From NCBI GenBank assembly GCA_964351865.1, contig CAYGPJ010000011.1, positions 46,996 through 110,995 of the forward strand: DNA of 64,000 nt, in the 5' to 3' direction. The notes beneath the pieces are model-generated. The model saw only the letters and a program-made list of their open reading frames with translations, did no database searches and had not been told where the DNA came from. Shown piece after piece: positions 54,538 through 63,107 of this stretch. The stretch comes from JBCDJI01 sp964351865 (GTDB lineage Bacteria; Verrucomicrobiota; Verrucomicrobiia; Methylacidiphilales; JBCBYL01). The position numbers were made by a program, and so were the translations under genes. How positions within the stretch are numbered: position 1 is the first letter of the stretch; every line of letters starts with the position of its first letter.

Positions 54538-56346
54538 ATGACGTTTGAGATTGCCTTTGTCCTGATTCTGATACCCGCCACAGTCATCTGTCTGGCGAAG
54601 GAATGGCTCGCGCCTGAAATCGCAGCGATGACCGCCTTCTCGCTACTGATCGGATTCGGCATCCTGTCGGTCGATCAGGCCATGGCAGTCTTCAGCAATC
54701 CGGCTCCCATTACCATCGGAGCCCTCTTCATCATCACTTTCGCGCTGGATAAAAGCGGCGGCTTGAATTCGCTGGCCAGATTACTGCGAGACCATTTACC
54801 GCAATCACTCCATGCCATTCTATTTGCCACCTCCTCCCTGGTGGCCATCGCCTCCGCCTTCGTCAATAACACCCCGATTGTCGCCCTCTTTATGCCGCTG
54901 TTGCTGGGACTGGCCCGCGCGCGCAATATCGCTCCTTCTAAACTGCTGATCCCGCTCTCTTACGCATCCATCATGGGCGGGTGCTGCACCTTGATCGGCA
55001 CCTCCACCAACATCATCGTATCCGGCATCATGGTGGATTACGGGATGGAGGCGATCTCGATGTTTGAATTAGCCAAAGTAGGCGTCCCGATGCTGGTGGT
55101 CGGCACCCTCTACATCGCCTTCATTTCCCCCAAACTGATCCCTGACCGCACCAATATTACCGCCACTCTGAGTGAAGAGGAACGCCGCACTTTCTTCTGT
55201 CAGTTGCTGGTCAAGCCGGACTCCCCATGGGTGGGCGAAGCGCTAAAGGATGTCGTCGTGGCGCAGAAACAACATGAATTCCGACTGATCGAAGTGCGTC
55301 GTCAGGGAGCCACCCTGATGCTGCCACTTAACCAGATCACGGTGGAACCGTATGATCGTATCCTCGTCTCCGCCAGTTCCGGATCGCTGGAACAACAGGA
55401 GGACGGCTTCCAGCTGAAGCAAGAGTTAACCGATGCCTGGGGAGTCAACGCCCTTTCCACCTTGCAAGGCGGCATCATGGAAGGCGTCATCACCCAGCAC
55501 TCCCATCTGGTCGGCAGAACCATCAGCGAAGCCAATTTCCGCCAGAAGCAGGGCATGCTGGTGCTGGCCATCCACCGGAAAGGCAAAAACCTCACCAAGA
55601 ACTTTTCCGGCATCCGACTCCAATTCGGGGATACACTGCTCCTGCTCGGGCCTCAGTGGCGGTTTGACGAAATGCGCACCAAGGGCAATCTCATGCTGCT
55701 GGACGAAGCGGAAGAGGTTCAATCCCCGCGCAGCCTGACCCAAAAACCCATCTGGGCATGGCTCACTATGGCTACCGTCGTATTGTTAGCCACCTTTAAT
55801 GTCGTTCCTATTGTGGGGGCGGCCATCATGGGTGCCGTCTTCCTGCTGCTGCTGCGCCTGATCTCCCCCGAAGACGCACTCAAGGCCATCGACTGGTCGA
55901 TCCTGTTTCTCATTTTCGGCATGCTCGGTGTCGGGCTGGCGATGGAAACCACCGGCGCGGCCAAGCTGATTGCGGACTCCGTCATCGGCGCTGCTCAACT
56001 CATCGTTCCGCCGGAATGGCTGCCATTCGTCGCGCTCAGCCTGCTGATTCTACTCACCAGCATACTGACTGAAATGCTCTCGAATAATGCCACCGCCGCC
56101 GTTTTGGCCCCGGTAGGTTATAACCTGGCCATCAGTCTCGGACTCGATGCCCGCCCCTTCACCATTGGGGTCATGCTGGCAGCCTCACTGGCATTCACCA
56201 CCCCCATCGGTTACCAGACCAACACCATGGTCTACAATGCCGGCGGCTACCGCTTTAGTGATTTTGTACGGGTAGGACTCCCCCTGAACCTGCTTTACTG
56301 GATCATCGCTTCCTGTTTAATTCCTATCTTCTGGCCCTTCCATTAA
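54538..56346 (+). CDS. SLC13 (DASS)-family permease with central TrkA_C domains
   Basis: A 602-aa membrane transporter. Two halves of membrane helices (about 1-200 and 400-600) flank a cytoplasmic region with two TrkA_C-like domains (about 215-290 and 300-385). The SNT-type motifs of the family are seen as SAFVNNTPIVA and CCTLIGTSTNII in the first half, and TEMLSNNATAAVLAP in the second. Members with this layout carry sulfate, dicarboxylates or other anions with Na+. Sulfate would make sense in a sulfatase-rich organism but is inference. Confidence 0.92.
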   Translation: MTFEIAFVLILIPATVICLAKEWLAPEIAAMTAFSLLIGFGILSVDQAMAVFSNPAPITIGALFIITFALDKSGGLNSLARLLRDHLPQSLHAILFATSSLVAIASAFVNNTPIVALFMPLLLGLARARNIAPSKLLIPLSYASIMGGCCTLIGTSTNIIVSGIMVDYGMEAISMFELAKVGVPMLVVGTLYIAFISPKLIPDRTNITATLSEEERRTFFCQLLVKPDSPWVGEALKDVVVAQKQHEFRLIEVRRQGATLMLPLNQITVEPYDRILVSASSGSLEQQEDGFQLKQELTDAWGVNALSTLQGGIMEGVITQHSHLVGRTISEANFRQKQGMLVLAIHRKGKNLTKNFSGIRLQFGDTLLLLGPQWRFDEMRTKGNLMLLDEAEEVQSPRSLTQKPIWAWLTMATVVLLATFNVVPIVGAAIMGAVFLLLLRLISPEDALKAIDWSILFLIFGMLGVGLAMETTGAAKLIADSVIGAAQLIVPPEWLPFVALSLLILLTSILTEMLSNNATAAVLAPVGYNLAISLGLDARPFTIGVMLAASLAFTTPIGYQTNTMVYNAGGYRFSDFVRVGLPLNLLYWIIASCLIPIFWPFH

Positions 56347-56382
56347 CCCCGTTTACCGATTAACCCCACCCCATTCTTATTT

Positions 56383-57417
56383 ATGCAGATCACCGCCTTT
56401 TCCCCACTCACTTTCCTGCTCGGAATCATCCTCTTTCTTTTTTCGGCTGGTAGCTCACCCGCGAAAGTGACGGGGGAACCCCGGATCGAAACGCCCTTTA
56501 CCTTCAGTAACGAAACCGAGACCCCTCTGCGGGATCCGGAGACCATCCGCATTTGCAACTGGAACATCGAATGGTTTCCCGCCGGACAACGCGACATGCA
56601 GGAAATCAACGTCAATTATCAGGTCGCTGCCGTGGCCGGAATCCTGAATGAAATCCAACCTGACATTCTGCTACTGCAGGAAATTCGCAATTTACCCTCG
56701 TTACGTTTATTGAACCGCAACCTGAATCCCCCCGGCATGTCCCACATGGCCATCTCGCTCTTTTACAAAGAGAATACCGCAGAATCAATGGACAACCGAA
56801 CCCGCGGCGGTCAGGAATGTGCCCTGCTTTCCCGTTACCCTTGGTCCGAAATTCGAGAAATCGACTTTGCTACCCTCACCGGTAAAGTCCGACCAACCCG
56901 CGGTTGGCTCTATGCTAAGTTTGTCATCGGTGATCACACCATTCACATCTACAACGGCCATCTCAAAAGCAACTTCGGTGCAGACAACCCGAAGGACCGC
57001 GCCAAAAACATCGCCAAACGTAAAGCAGCCATCGAGGAACTGGAGCGCGATCTGAATCAGCAGAAGATCGATCCCTACCGGGATAAAATCGTGGTGGTAG
57101 GTGATTTTAATTCCGACTTCTTCTCGCAAGACTTCGCCGATGAGGAAATGTTCGATGCCCTGAGCCATCTCGGATTCCACCAGACCTTCACCTTAGCTTC
57201 GGCCGAAGAGCGTATCACGATTCCCGCCAAAACCGGTGAACCCTGGCCGAGCGGCACCTTCGACTATATCTTCCTCTCATCCGGCTGGAAACTCGACGAT
57301 GTCACCGCCCGGGTGTTGCAGCGGGGTGCCGCCAAGCGCAAAGATGTTTACGGCGGCGACGAAGCCGGCCTGGCCAGCGACCACTATCCGGTCTACATCG
57401 ACCTGCCGCTGAAGTAG
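56383..57417 (+). CDS. Secreted endonuclease/exonuclease/phosphatase family protein
   Basis: A 344-aa protein with an N-terminal signal or anchor (about 1-25). The metal-dependent phosphoesterase fold is shown by CNWNIEWF, LLQEIRN (metal Glu), NGHLKS, GDFNSDF and SDHYPVYI with the final Asp-His pair. The family includes nucleases, sphingomyelinases and phosphatases; extracellular nuclease or phospholipase roles are both open. Ends just before a large palindrome and hairpin. Confidence 0.88.
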   Translation: MQITAFSPLTFLLGIILFLFSAGSSPAKVTGEPRIETPFTFSNETETPLRDPETIRICNWNIEWFPAGQRDMQEINVNYQVAAVAGILNEIQPDILLLQEIRNLPSLRLLNRNLNPPGMSHMAISLFYKENTAESMDNRTRGGQECALLSRYPWSEIREIDFATLTGKVRPTRGWLYAKFVIGDHTIHIYNGHLKSNFGADNPKDRAKNIAKRKAAIEELERDLNQQKIDPYRDKIVVVGDFNSDFFSQDFADEEMFDALSHLGFHQTFTLASAEERITIPAKTGEPWPSGTFDYIFLSSGWKLDDVTARVLQRGAAKRKDVYGGDEAGLASDHYPVYIDLPLK

Positions 57418-57435
57418 GAAAGTAACATTACCGCG

Positions 57436-57473
57436 TCAATCTTCAATGTATCACGTGATACATTGAAGATTGA
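57436..57473. repeat. 38-bp perfect palindrome centred on CACGTG
   Basis: TCAATCTTCAATGTATCAC is followed at once by its reverse complement. It lies 19 bp after the endonuclease-family stop codon. Only copy seen in the window; could be a protein-binding site, a terminator stem or a mobile remnant. Confidence 0.85.
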
Positions 57474-57498
57474 GAGCATTTCCGAATTGTGTTTTGAC

Positions 57499-57570
57499 AT
57501 GTAGGGCGAGATTGCATCTCGCCAATTTCCATCCCGGCGAGATGCAATCTCGCCCTACATCTTTTTTTTA
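57499..57570 (+). terminator. Long hairpin followed by a T-run
   Basis: Arms of 25 bp (ATGTAGGGCGAGATTGCATC... and its complement, 57499-57523 and 57536-57560), each itself partly palindromic, followed by CTTTTTTTT. The unit looks like a repeat of the TGTAGGG type also seen near 61240, used as terminator for the upstream gene. Confidence 0.6.
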
Positions 57571-57638
57571 ACAATTCCGAGTTTAAGTGTTAACTCTCCG
57601 GCAACTGCCCATCAGACCTCCGAAGCCAGGCGCTGAAT

Positions 57639-57725
57639 GCTAGGGGACGGAGTAATTTTTTCTGCCTAAGTGACAACGGACCATGGATACTAAGGTCGGT
57701 GGAAAATATTACTCCGTCCCCTAGC
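57639..57725. repeat. REP-like element, long form, reverse orientation
   Basis: Arms GCTAGGGGACGGAGTAAT and ATTACTCCGTCCCCTAGC with a loop unlike that of other copies. Flanks CGCTGAAT (left) and ATGGGCCACC (right) show the opposite orientation to the copies at 37211 and 43030. Confidence 0.88.
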
Positions 57726-57811
57726 ATGGGCCACCTTCTACCGTATTATGACTTAATTCGTAACCACTCTAGCATCGGGAGTCCCCGGCCCCGATTTTCG
57801 TATTCCGAAAT

Positions 57812-58771
57812 TCAGCCCAGCGTTTTCCCCGTCTCCACCCCCGCACCCCGCACCCACTCTGCCGCGCTCATCACCTTGGAACCTTCCGGTTGCACCTGCC
57901 CCAGTTCCAACACCCCCTCGCCACAAGCCACTCTGACCTGAGTTCCCCCTGCTTCATCCAACAGGATCGTTCCGGCCGCAGCAACTGCGTCTGCACCAGC
58001 ATGACTGATCACCGGCGGCAGCACCTTCAGCCGCTTTTGCTCCCCCTTGGCATTCTGAAAAAAGGTATAACTGCCCGGCCATGAATACAACGCCCGCATC
58101 CGCCGCTCAATCGTGGCCACCGGCTGGTTCCAGTCGATCTCGCCATCCTGGCGCGACAATTTCGGCGCATAGGTGGCCAAGGCTTCATCCTGAACGTCCG
58201 GTCGCAAAGAACTATCCAATACTCCCGCAACCGCCTGCGCCAATGCCACCGGAGCCAGTTCCGCCAGCCGGTCGTGCAACGCGGACGCCGTTTCCTGCGA
58301 CCCGATTTTCACCGCAGCCTGTGCCAGGCAATCGCCGGTATCCAGTCCCGCATCCATTTGAATAATCGTGATCCCCGTTTCCGCATCCCCTGCTAGCAAC
58401 GCGGCCTGAATGCAACTCGCACCCCGATGTCGTGGCAGCAGCGAAGCATGGATGTTGATGCAGCCCCGTGGCGGCAAAGTCAGTAAAGGTGTTTTGAGAA
58501 TCTGACCGTAGGCACAAACCACGATCAGTTCCGGATTCCATGCCTTCAATTCCGCCAGCGCTTCCGGCGTGTTGACTGAAGCAGGTTGTGTGACCGCTAC
58601 ACCATGCTGCTGGGCCCACAATTTGACGGGGGGAGCTTGCAACTTTTTACCACGCCCCGCCGGACGATCCGGCTGCGTCACCACGCCAGTTAATTCCACC
58701 TGCGGACACTGAGCCAGATAAGCCAGTGCCGGAATACCAATCTCCCCCGTCCCCAGATAAACCACACGCAT
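57812..58771 (-). CDS. fmt: Methionyl-tRNA formyltransferase
   Basis: Adds a formyl group from 10-formyl-THF to Met-tRNA(fMet). From the ATG at 58771 (MRVVYLGTGEIG) the protein is 319 aa, the normal length; the frame opens eight codons earlier. The catalytic block SLLPRHRGASCIQAALLAGD carries the usual pattern SLLPxxRG, with the common APIxWA part changed to ASCIQAA. The C-terminal tRNA-binding domain follows (DGEIDWNQP, IRALYSWPG-like RMRALYSWPGSYTF). No def gene is adjacent. Confidence 0.95.
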   Translation of the reverse strand: MRVVYLGTGEIGIPALAYLAQCPQVELTGVVTQPDRPAGRGKKLQAPPVKLWAQQHGVAVTQPASVNTPEALAELKAWNPELIVVCAYGQILKTPLLTLPPRGCINIHASLLPRHRGASCIQAALLAGDAETGITIIQMDAGLDTGDCLAQAAVKIGSQETASALHDRLAELAPVALAQAVAGVLDSSLRPDVQDEALATYAPKLSRQDGEIDWNQPVATIERRMRALYSWPGSYTFFQNAKGEQKRLKVLPPVISHAGADAVAAAGTILLDEAGGTQVRVACGEGVLELGQVQPEGSKVMSAAEWVRGAGVETGKTLG

Positions 58772-58887
58772 AGAATTACCGTTCTTCGTTTCCAATTTTC
58801 AGTTGCCAGCCTTCCCCTTGTAGGACGACTTTCCGCGTAAGCTGAAGTTGTCAGCCTTCATCCCTTCAAGTTTCATCCTTCAGCCTT

Positions 58888-58947
58888 CAGATCGCTTTGC
58901 GCTCGCGAATCCTTTCGGAGTTCAACAATCAACAATCAACAATCAAC
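58888..58947. repeat. Short repeats between fmt and adk
   Basis: CAGATCGCTTTGCGCTCGCG and following bases (58888-58919) recur with two changes at 61518-61549. Directly after it, a heptamer TCAACAA is repeated in tandem about 3.7 times (58922-58947). Confidence 0.65.
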
Positions 58948-58949
58948 TT

Positions 58950-59528
58950 TCAGGTCCTCACCGCCAGCAACACATCCCGCAGCACCTCATAAGGATACTG
59001 CGTCGCATCAATCGGCACCGACAAGCTGGGGCCGTAAAACGACAACACCGCCTTCGACTCCTCTTCATAAACCTCTAACCGCTGCCGAATGATCGACTCA
59101 TTCGCATCGTCCAGCCGATTATCCTTCAGCGCGCGGCGTTTCATCCGTTCGATCAGAATCTCCATATCCGGCACCGTCAGGTAAAACACTTTCTTCACAT
59201 CCAGATCATCCTTGAGAATCTCCGCCTGGTTCGCATTGCGAGGAATGCCATCCAGCACCAGGTGGTCAATCTCCGGCTTATAACGCCCCAACACTTCCAT
59301 TTTCTCCATGTGCTGTTTCCACAGATCAATCGTGATATCATCCGGCACCAGTTCCCCCTTACTGGAATACTTTAAAAACTTCTGCCCCAGTTCGGAAGAA
59401 ACATCCAGACCGCGAAACACATCCCCACAGGCCATGTGACAAAAACCCGGAATAGAACCAATGATACGCCCTTGAGTTCCCTTGCCTGAGCCCGGAGCCC
59501 CGAAGATGAGAAATGCCTTATATTTCAT
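58950..59528 (-). CDS. adk: Adenylate kinase, short-LID type
   Basis: A 192-aa nucleoside monophosphate kinase: P-loop GAPGSGKGTQG (10-20), AMP-binding GDVFRG and DGIPRNANQAE, and the RLDDANESIIRQRLEVYEEES segment replacing the long zinc-type LID. It converts AMP and ATP into two ADP. The short LID and RxxR patterns fit adenylate/UMP-CMP kinase-like forms, so nucleotide preference is not certain. Terminal repeats lie just after its stop. Confidence 0.9.
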   Translation of the reverse strand: MKYKAFLIFGAPGSGKGTQGRIIGSIPGFCHMACGDVFRGLDVSSELGQKFLKYSSKGELVPDDITIDLWKQHMEKMEVLGRYKPEIDHLVLDGIPRNANQAEILKDDLDVKKVFYLTVPDMEILIERMKRRALKDNRLDDANESIIRQRLEVYEEESKAVLSFYGPSLSVPIDATQYPYEVLRDVLLAVRT

Positions 59529-59620
59529 GTGTCGGGCATTACATCACAATCGTTGCATTTTGAAAGCTCAACCACTAAGGTTTTTCCCCTCAGGTCAGAA
59601 TTTCTGAGAGAAAACAGACT

Positions 59621-61210
59621 ATGAAGCGCGATTTAACACTTTATGACACCACGCTGCGGGACGGCTCGCAGGCGGAAGGCATCAATTTTTCAGCCTCGGA
59701 TAAACTCCACATTGCCGAGAAACTGGCCTCCTTCGGCATGGACTACATCGAAGGAGGCTTCCCCGGCTCCAACGTCAAAGACATCGAATTCTTCAAAACC
59801 GCTCAGAGCATGAACTGGGGACAGTGCAAGATCGCCGCCTTCGGCAGCACCCGCTTCCCCGAAGCCAAAGCCGCCGAAGATCACAATACCATCGCCCTGC
59901 TCAAAGCCGAAACCCTCGTCGTCACCTTCGTCGGTAAATCTTCCCGCTACCACGTCACCGACGTCCTGCGCACCACGCCCGATGAAAACCTGCGCATGAT
60001 CGAAGACACCACCTCGTTTCTGAAAAAGAACGGGCGCGAAGTCATCTACGATGCCGAACACTTCTTCGACGGCTTTTTTGCAGATCGCGAATACACCCTC
60101 TCCTGCCTGCAAGCCGCCTCAGAGGCCGGCGCCGACTACGTTGTCCTCTGCGATACCAACGGCGGACGCCTGCCCACCGAAATCGCCGCCGCCACCCAGG
60201 CCGCTATCGCAGCCGTTTCCAGTGGGGGCAGCCACTGCCGTGTCGGCATCCACTCGCATAACGACTGCGGACTGGGCGTCGCCAATGCCCTGGCCTCGAT
60301 CGAAGCCGGAGCCGCCCAGGTGCAAGGCACCATCAACGGCTACGGCGAGCGCACCGGCAACTGCAACCTCACCACCGTCATCCCGATTCTCGAACTCAAG
60401 ATGAACCGCCCCGTGCTGCCCGCCGGCCACCTCGCCCAGCTCAGCGAAGTCTCCCGTTTCGTCGATGAAGTCGCCAACCAGAGCCACGACACCCGCGCTC
60501 CGTTTGTCGGCCCCTCCTCCTTTGCCCATAAAGGCGGCATGCACGCCAACGCCGTCACCAAGTCCAGTAACAGCTACGAACACATCGACCCCGGCCTCGT
60601 CGGCAACCAACGCCGCGTGCTGGTCGGCGAACTCTCCAGCCGCAGTAATATCATGCTCAAGGCCGAAGAAATGGGCGTCGCCGTCCACGACAAATCCCCG
60701 GAAGCCCGCCAGATCCTCGACCACATCAAAGAACTCGAAAGCCAGGGCTACGAATTCGAAGCCGCTGATGCCTCCTTCGAATTACTCATCCAGCGCCAGC
60801 TCGGGAAAGACCGCTCGTGGTTCGAACTCGACGAATACCACGTCTCCATGCGCAAGAACAACACCCACGGCTTCACCAACTGTGAAGCCACCGTCAAAAT
60901 CAAGATCGATGGCGAACTCAGCCACACCGTCGCTAATGGCGACGGCCCGGTCAACGCACTCGACAACAGTCTGCGGATGGCACTCAAACAGAAATTCCCG
61001 GAAATCGCCGAAATGCGACTCTTCGACTACAAAGTCCGCATCGTCAACTCCGCCACCGGCACCGCCTCCCGCATCCGCGTCCTGATCGAGTCCACCGATG
61101 GCGAAAAAGAATGGGGCACCGTCGGTGTCTCGGATAATGTGATCGACGCCAGCTGGCTCGCCCTGACCGACAGCGTCGCCTACTTCCTCAACCTACGCCG
61201 AACCCCCTAA
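59621..61210 (+). CDS. cimA: (R)-citramalate synthase
   Basis: A 529-aa enzyme that joins pyruvate and acetyl-CoA to citramalate, starting threonine-independent isoleucine synthesis. The TIM barrel shows DTTLRDGSQAEG (9-20), the metal site HSHNDCGLGVANAL, and NGYGERTGNCNL; FAHKGGMHANAV follows in the linker and the C-terminal regulatory domain resembles LeuA (DYKVRIVNS...RVLIESTDG). Length and motifs separate it from 2-isopropylmalate synthase. Gene is high in GC and alone. Confidence 0.94.
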   Translation: MKRDLTLYDTTLRDGSQAEGINFSASDKLHIAEKLASFGMDYIEGGFPGSNVKDIEFFKTAQSMNWGQCKIAAFGSTRFPEAKAAEDHNTIALLKAETLVVTFVGKSSRYHVTDVLRTTPDENLRMIEDTTSFLKKNGREVIYDAEHFFDGFFADREYTLSCLQAASEAGADYVVLCDTNGGRLPTEIAAATQAAIAAVSSGGSHCRVGIHSHNDCGLGVANALASIEAGAAQVQGTINGYGERTGNCNLTTVIPILELKMNRPVLPAGHLAQLSEVSRFVDEVANQSHDTRAPFVGPSSFAHKGGMHANAVTKSSNSYEHIDPGLVGNQRRVLVGELSSRSNIMLKAEEMGVAVHDKSPEARQILDHIKELESQGYEFEAADASFELLIQRQLGKDRSWFELDEYHVSMRKNNTHGFTNCEATVKIKIDGELSHTVANGDGPVNALDNSLRMALKQKFPEIAEMRLFDYKVRIVNSATGTASRIRVLIESTDGEKEWGTVGVSDNVIDASWLALTDSVAYFLNLRRTP

Positions 61211-61230
61211 GCCCGGCAGACATCAGACAT

Positions 61231-61280
61231 CAGCCTTCCCCCATGTAGGGTAAGATTCCTCCCGCAGGGATGATCTTACC
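61231..61280 (+). repeat. 50-bp direct repeat, copy 1
   Basis: Starts CAGCCTTCCCCCATGTAGGG and ends GGGATGATCTTACC; identical to 61455-61504. Contains GGTAAGAT and ATCTTACC as a hairpin. Confidence 0.85.
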
Positions 61281-61454
61281 AATTCCCAATTCCCAGTTCC
61301 CGGTTGTCAGTTGTCAGCTCTGTAGGATGAAATTGCATTTCGTCATCCATGAGTATTCAAATTCGTAGAATTTGCTGATTTAGATAGATTCCGTGTAACT
61401 CATTAAGTTTAACCTTCAGGGATAAAGAAAAACCATCATTCTGACCTCAGACCT

Positions 61455-61504
61455 CAGCCTTCCCCCATGTAGGGTAAGATTCCTCCCGCAGGGATGATCT
61501 TACC
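61455..61504 (+). repeat. 50-bp direct repeat, copy 2
   Basis: Identical to 61231-61280, 224 bp further on, also preceded by a GACCTCAGAC/CATCAGAC-like phrase. Confidence 0.85.
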
Positions 61505-61647
61505 GGTTCCCAGTTCCCAGATCGCTCTGCACTCGCGAATCCTTTCGGATTTCAAGTTTCCCCGATATCCCTCGGAATCGGGACCCCGACTTGTTTAAAC
61601 ATCAAGTTCCACTAGATCCTGTGAAAACAATGTCGGGGCAGCTTCCC

Positions 61648-63003
61648 CTAAAGCCCATCCAGCGGACTTCTCACCGCCACCCCCGGCGTATTGAGCACAT
61701 GCGTATAAATCATCGTGGTGGAAACGTCAGCGTGGCCCAGAAGCTCTTGAACCGTCCGGATATCCGCCCCACCTTGGAGCAAGTGGGTGGCAAAAGAATG
61801 GCGCAAGGTGTGCGGGGTCACATTTTTGTGGATACCTGCCCGCTGAGCAGCCCGCTTGACCAGAGTCTGGAGAGCATTCTGATTGGCGTGATCACGGCGG
61901 ATGATCCCGGTTTGCCGGTCCTGAGTTAAGCTGACGGCGGGAAAGACCCAGAACCACATCCACTCACGGCCAGCCTCCACAGACCTGCGATCCCCCGCGC
62001 CGGATATCACCACCCCGTTCTGACGGTCCTGTTCCCAGATCTCGCTACATTTTTCCAGATGTTCTTTAAGTCTTTCCGACATGGACCTGGGCAAAGGCAC
62101 TCGACGATCCTTCTCGCCCTTTCCCTTGCGCACCGTGATCACTCCGTAGTCAAAATCCAGATCCTGCACCCGTAATCCCAGACATTCACTGATCCGCAAT
62201 CCCGTGCCGTAGAGCAGCTCAGTTGCCAACCGGTTCTCTTTGCCGTCAATCGCATCCAATAAAGAGGCCACCTCATCCGGCGTCAGGACCACAGGAAGTT
62301 TGCGCCGCTGGGGAGCCCGGTGCGTGCCCTCCAGATCTTTCACGTTTACCTCCAGGATTTCGCGATACAGGAATAACAATGCGTTAAACGCCTGGTTCTG
62401 AGTCGATTTGGAAACCCCACGCACCAGTGCCAGGTAATCCATATAGTCGCGAAAGGCCGGCATCTTCAAGTCCTCGCGTCGAGCCGGCTCAGCAAACACC
62501 AGATAACGTCGAATCCAGTTCAAATACGTTTCCTCGGTCCGCAGCGCATAATTGCGCCTTCTAAGCTCAGTGCGCACCTCCCGGACAAACGACTCCAGAC
62601 GGGCGGGTAACTCGCCTTTTTCAGAATAGGCTTTGAGCTGCTTGACCCGGTCATTCGCTAATTCAGATTTCCGGGTGGCCTGCTCCGTCAATACCAGTGG
62701 CGGCCACTTCTCAAGCGCCCAATCCATTGACTCAGACTCCCCGTAGAACAACCCTAACGCATGGTTGGCCTGTTCCACCTGCCAGCGCGCCTTCCCCTGC
62801 TCGTGGATCCGCTGCAGATAAGTGGTCACATCCACACAATCCGCTTCCCTCCAGCGACGCGGTTTGATAGACTTCATAAAGTTCCAGACCCAATAACGGT
62901 AAAACTCGTGAAATTTCGGCTCAACCCTCTGTTGTACCAGCACATGAAAATAGCGCGCCCAGCGCTCCTCCCACTTCGAGTTCCACTTAAATTCGGATAC
63001 CAT
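61648..63003 (-). CDS. intI: Integron integrase IntI-type tyrosine recombinase with extra N-terminal domain
   Basis: A 451-aa site-specific recombinase. The catalytic set is visible: Arg in GTGLRISECLGL, HTLRHSFATHLL, the His in LLGHADVSTTMIYTH and the tyrosine nucleophile Y433. The insert GREWMWFWVFPAVSLTQDRQTG (about 345-365) is the patch special to integron integrases, needed for folded single-stranded attC sites, and the end VRSPLDGL is typical. About 125 residues at the N-terminus come before the usual IntI start (EVRTELRRRNYALRTEETYLNWI), which is longer than class 1-type IntI. It is divergent from the cassette array that follows. Confidence 0.95.
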   Translation of the reverse strand: MVSEFKWNSKWEERWARYFHVLVQQRVEPKFHEFYRYWVWNFMKSIKPRRWREADCVDVTTYLQRIHEQGKARWQVEQANHALGLFYGESESMDWALEKWPPLVLTEQATRKSELANDRVKQLKAYSEKGELPARLESFVREVRTELRRRNYALRTEETYLNWIRRYLVFAEPARREDLKMPAFRDYMDYLALVRGVSKSTQNQAFNALLFLYREILEVNVKDLEGTHRAPQRRKLPVVLTPDEVASLLDAIDGKENRLATELLYGTGLRISECLGLRVQDLDFDYGVITVRKGKGEKDRRVPLPRSMSERLKEHLEKCSEIWEQDRQNGVVISGAGDRRSVEAGREWMWFWVFPAVSLTQDRQTGIIRRDHANQNALQTLVKRAAQRAGIHKNVTPHTLRHSFATHLLQGGADIRTVQELLGHADVSTTMIYTHVLNTPGVAVRSPLDGL

Positions 63004-63107
63004 AATATTAACAATCGGGTCTTAAAATAATGAAAATAGCTTTGCGATGAAAATAACAACACCATAATATTAATCTGGTTCTAATTGTGGCACCATACTA
63101 ATATACG
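63004..63107 (+). other. Putative attI region and cassette promoter area
   Basis: AT-rich stretch between the integrase start and the first cassette boundary (the G of GTTCGAT at 63107). ACCATAATATTAA occurs at 62999-63011 and again at 63061-63073, a direct repeat which could be an integrase-binding pair. Both the integrase promoter and the cassette promoter should lie here; no clear -35/-10 pair is picked out. Confidence 0.65.

Larger units (their letters stand above)
57418..57811. other. 394-bp gap between convergent genes packed with inverted repeats
   Basis: No gene is seen. It holds a 38-bp perfect palindrome, a long hairpin with a T-run and a long REP-like element, in that order. Confidence 0.7.
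61211..61647. other. 437-bp repeat-rich gap between cimA and the integrase
   Basis: No gene is seen. It contains two identical 50-bp repeats (61231-61280 and 61455-61504) with a TAGGGTAAGAT/ATCTTACC inverted pair in each, a TGTAGGATGAAATTGCA hairpin near 61320, and a copy of the short repeat found beside adk. Confidence 0.7.

Noticed and set aside
57430..57730. tRNA or small structured RNA in the repeat-rich gap
   Set aside because: The inverted repeats are perfect palindromes and REP arms; no cloverleaf or CCA-like end.
61211..61647. CRISPR array
   Set aside because: Only two copies of the 50-bp repeat, 174 bp apart, without regular spacers or cas genes.
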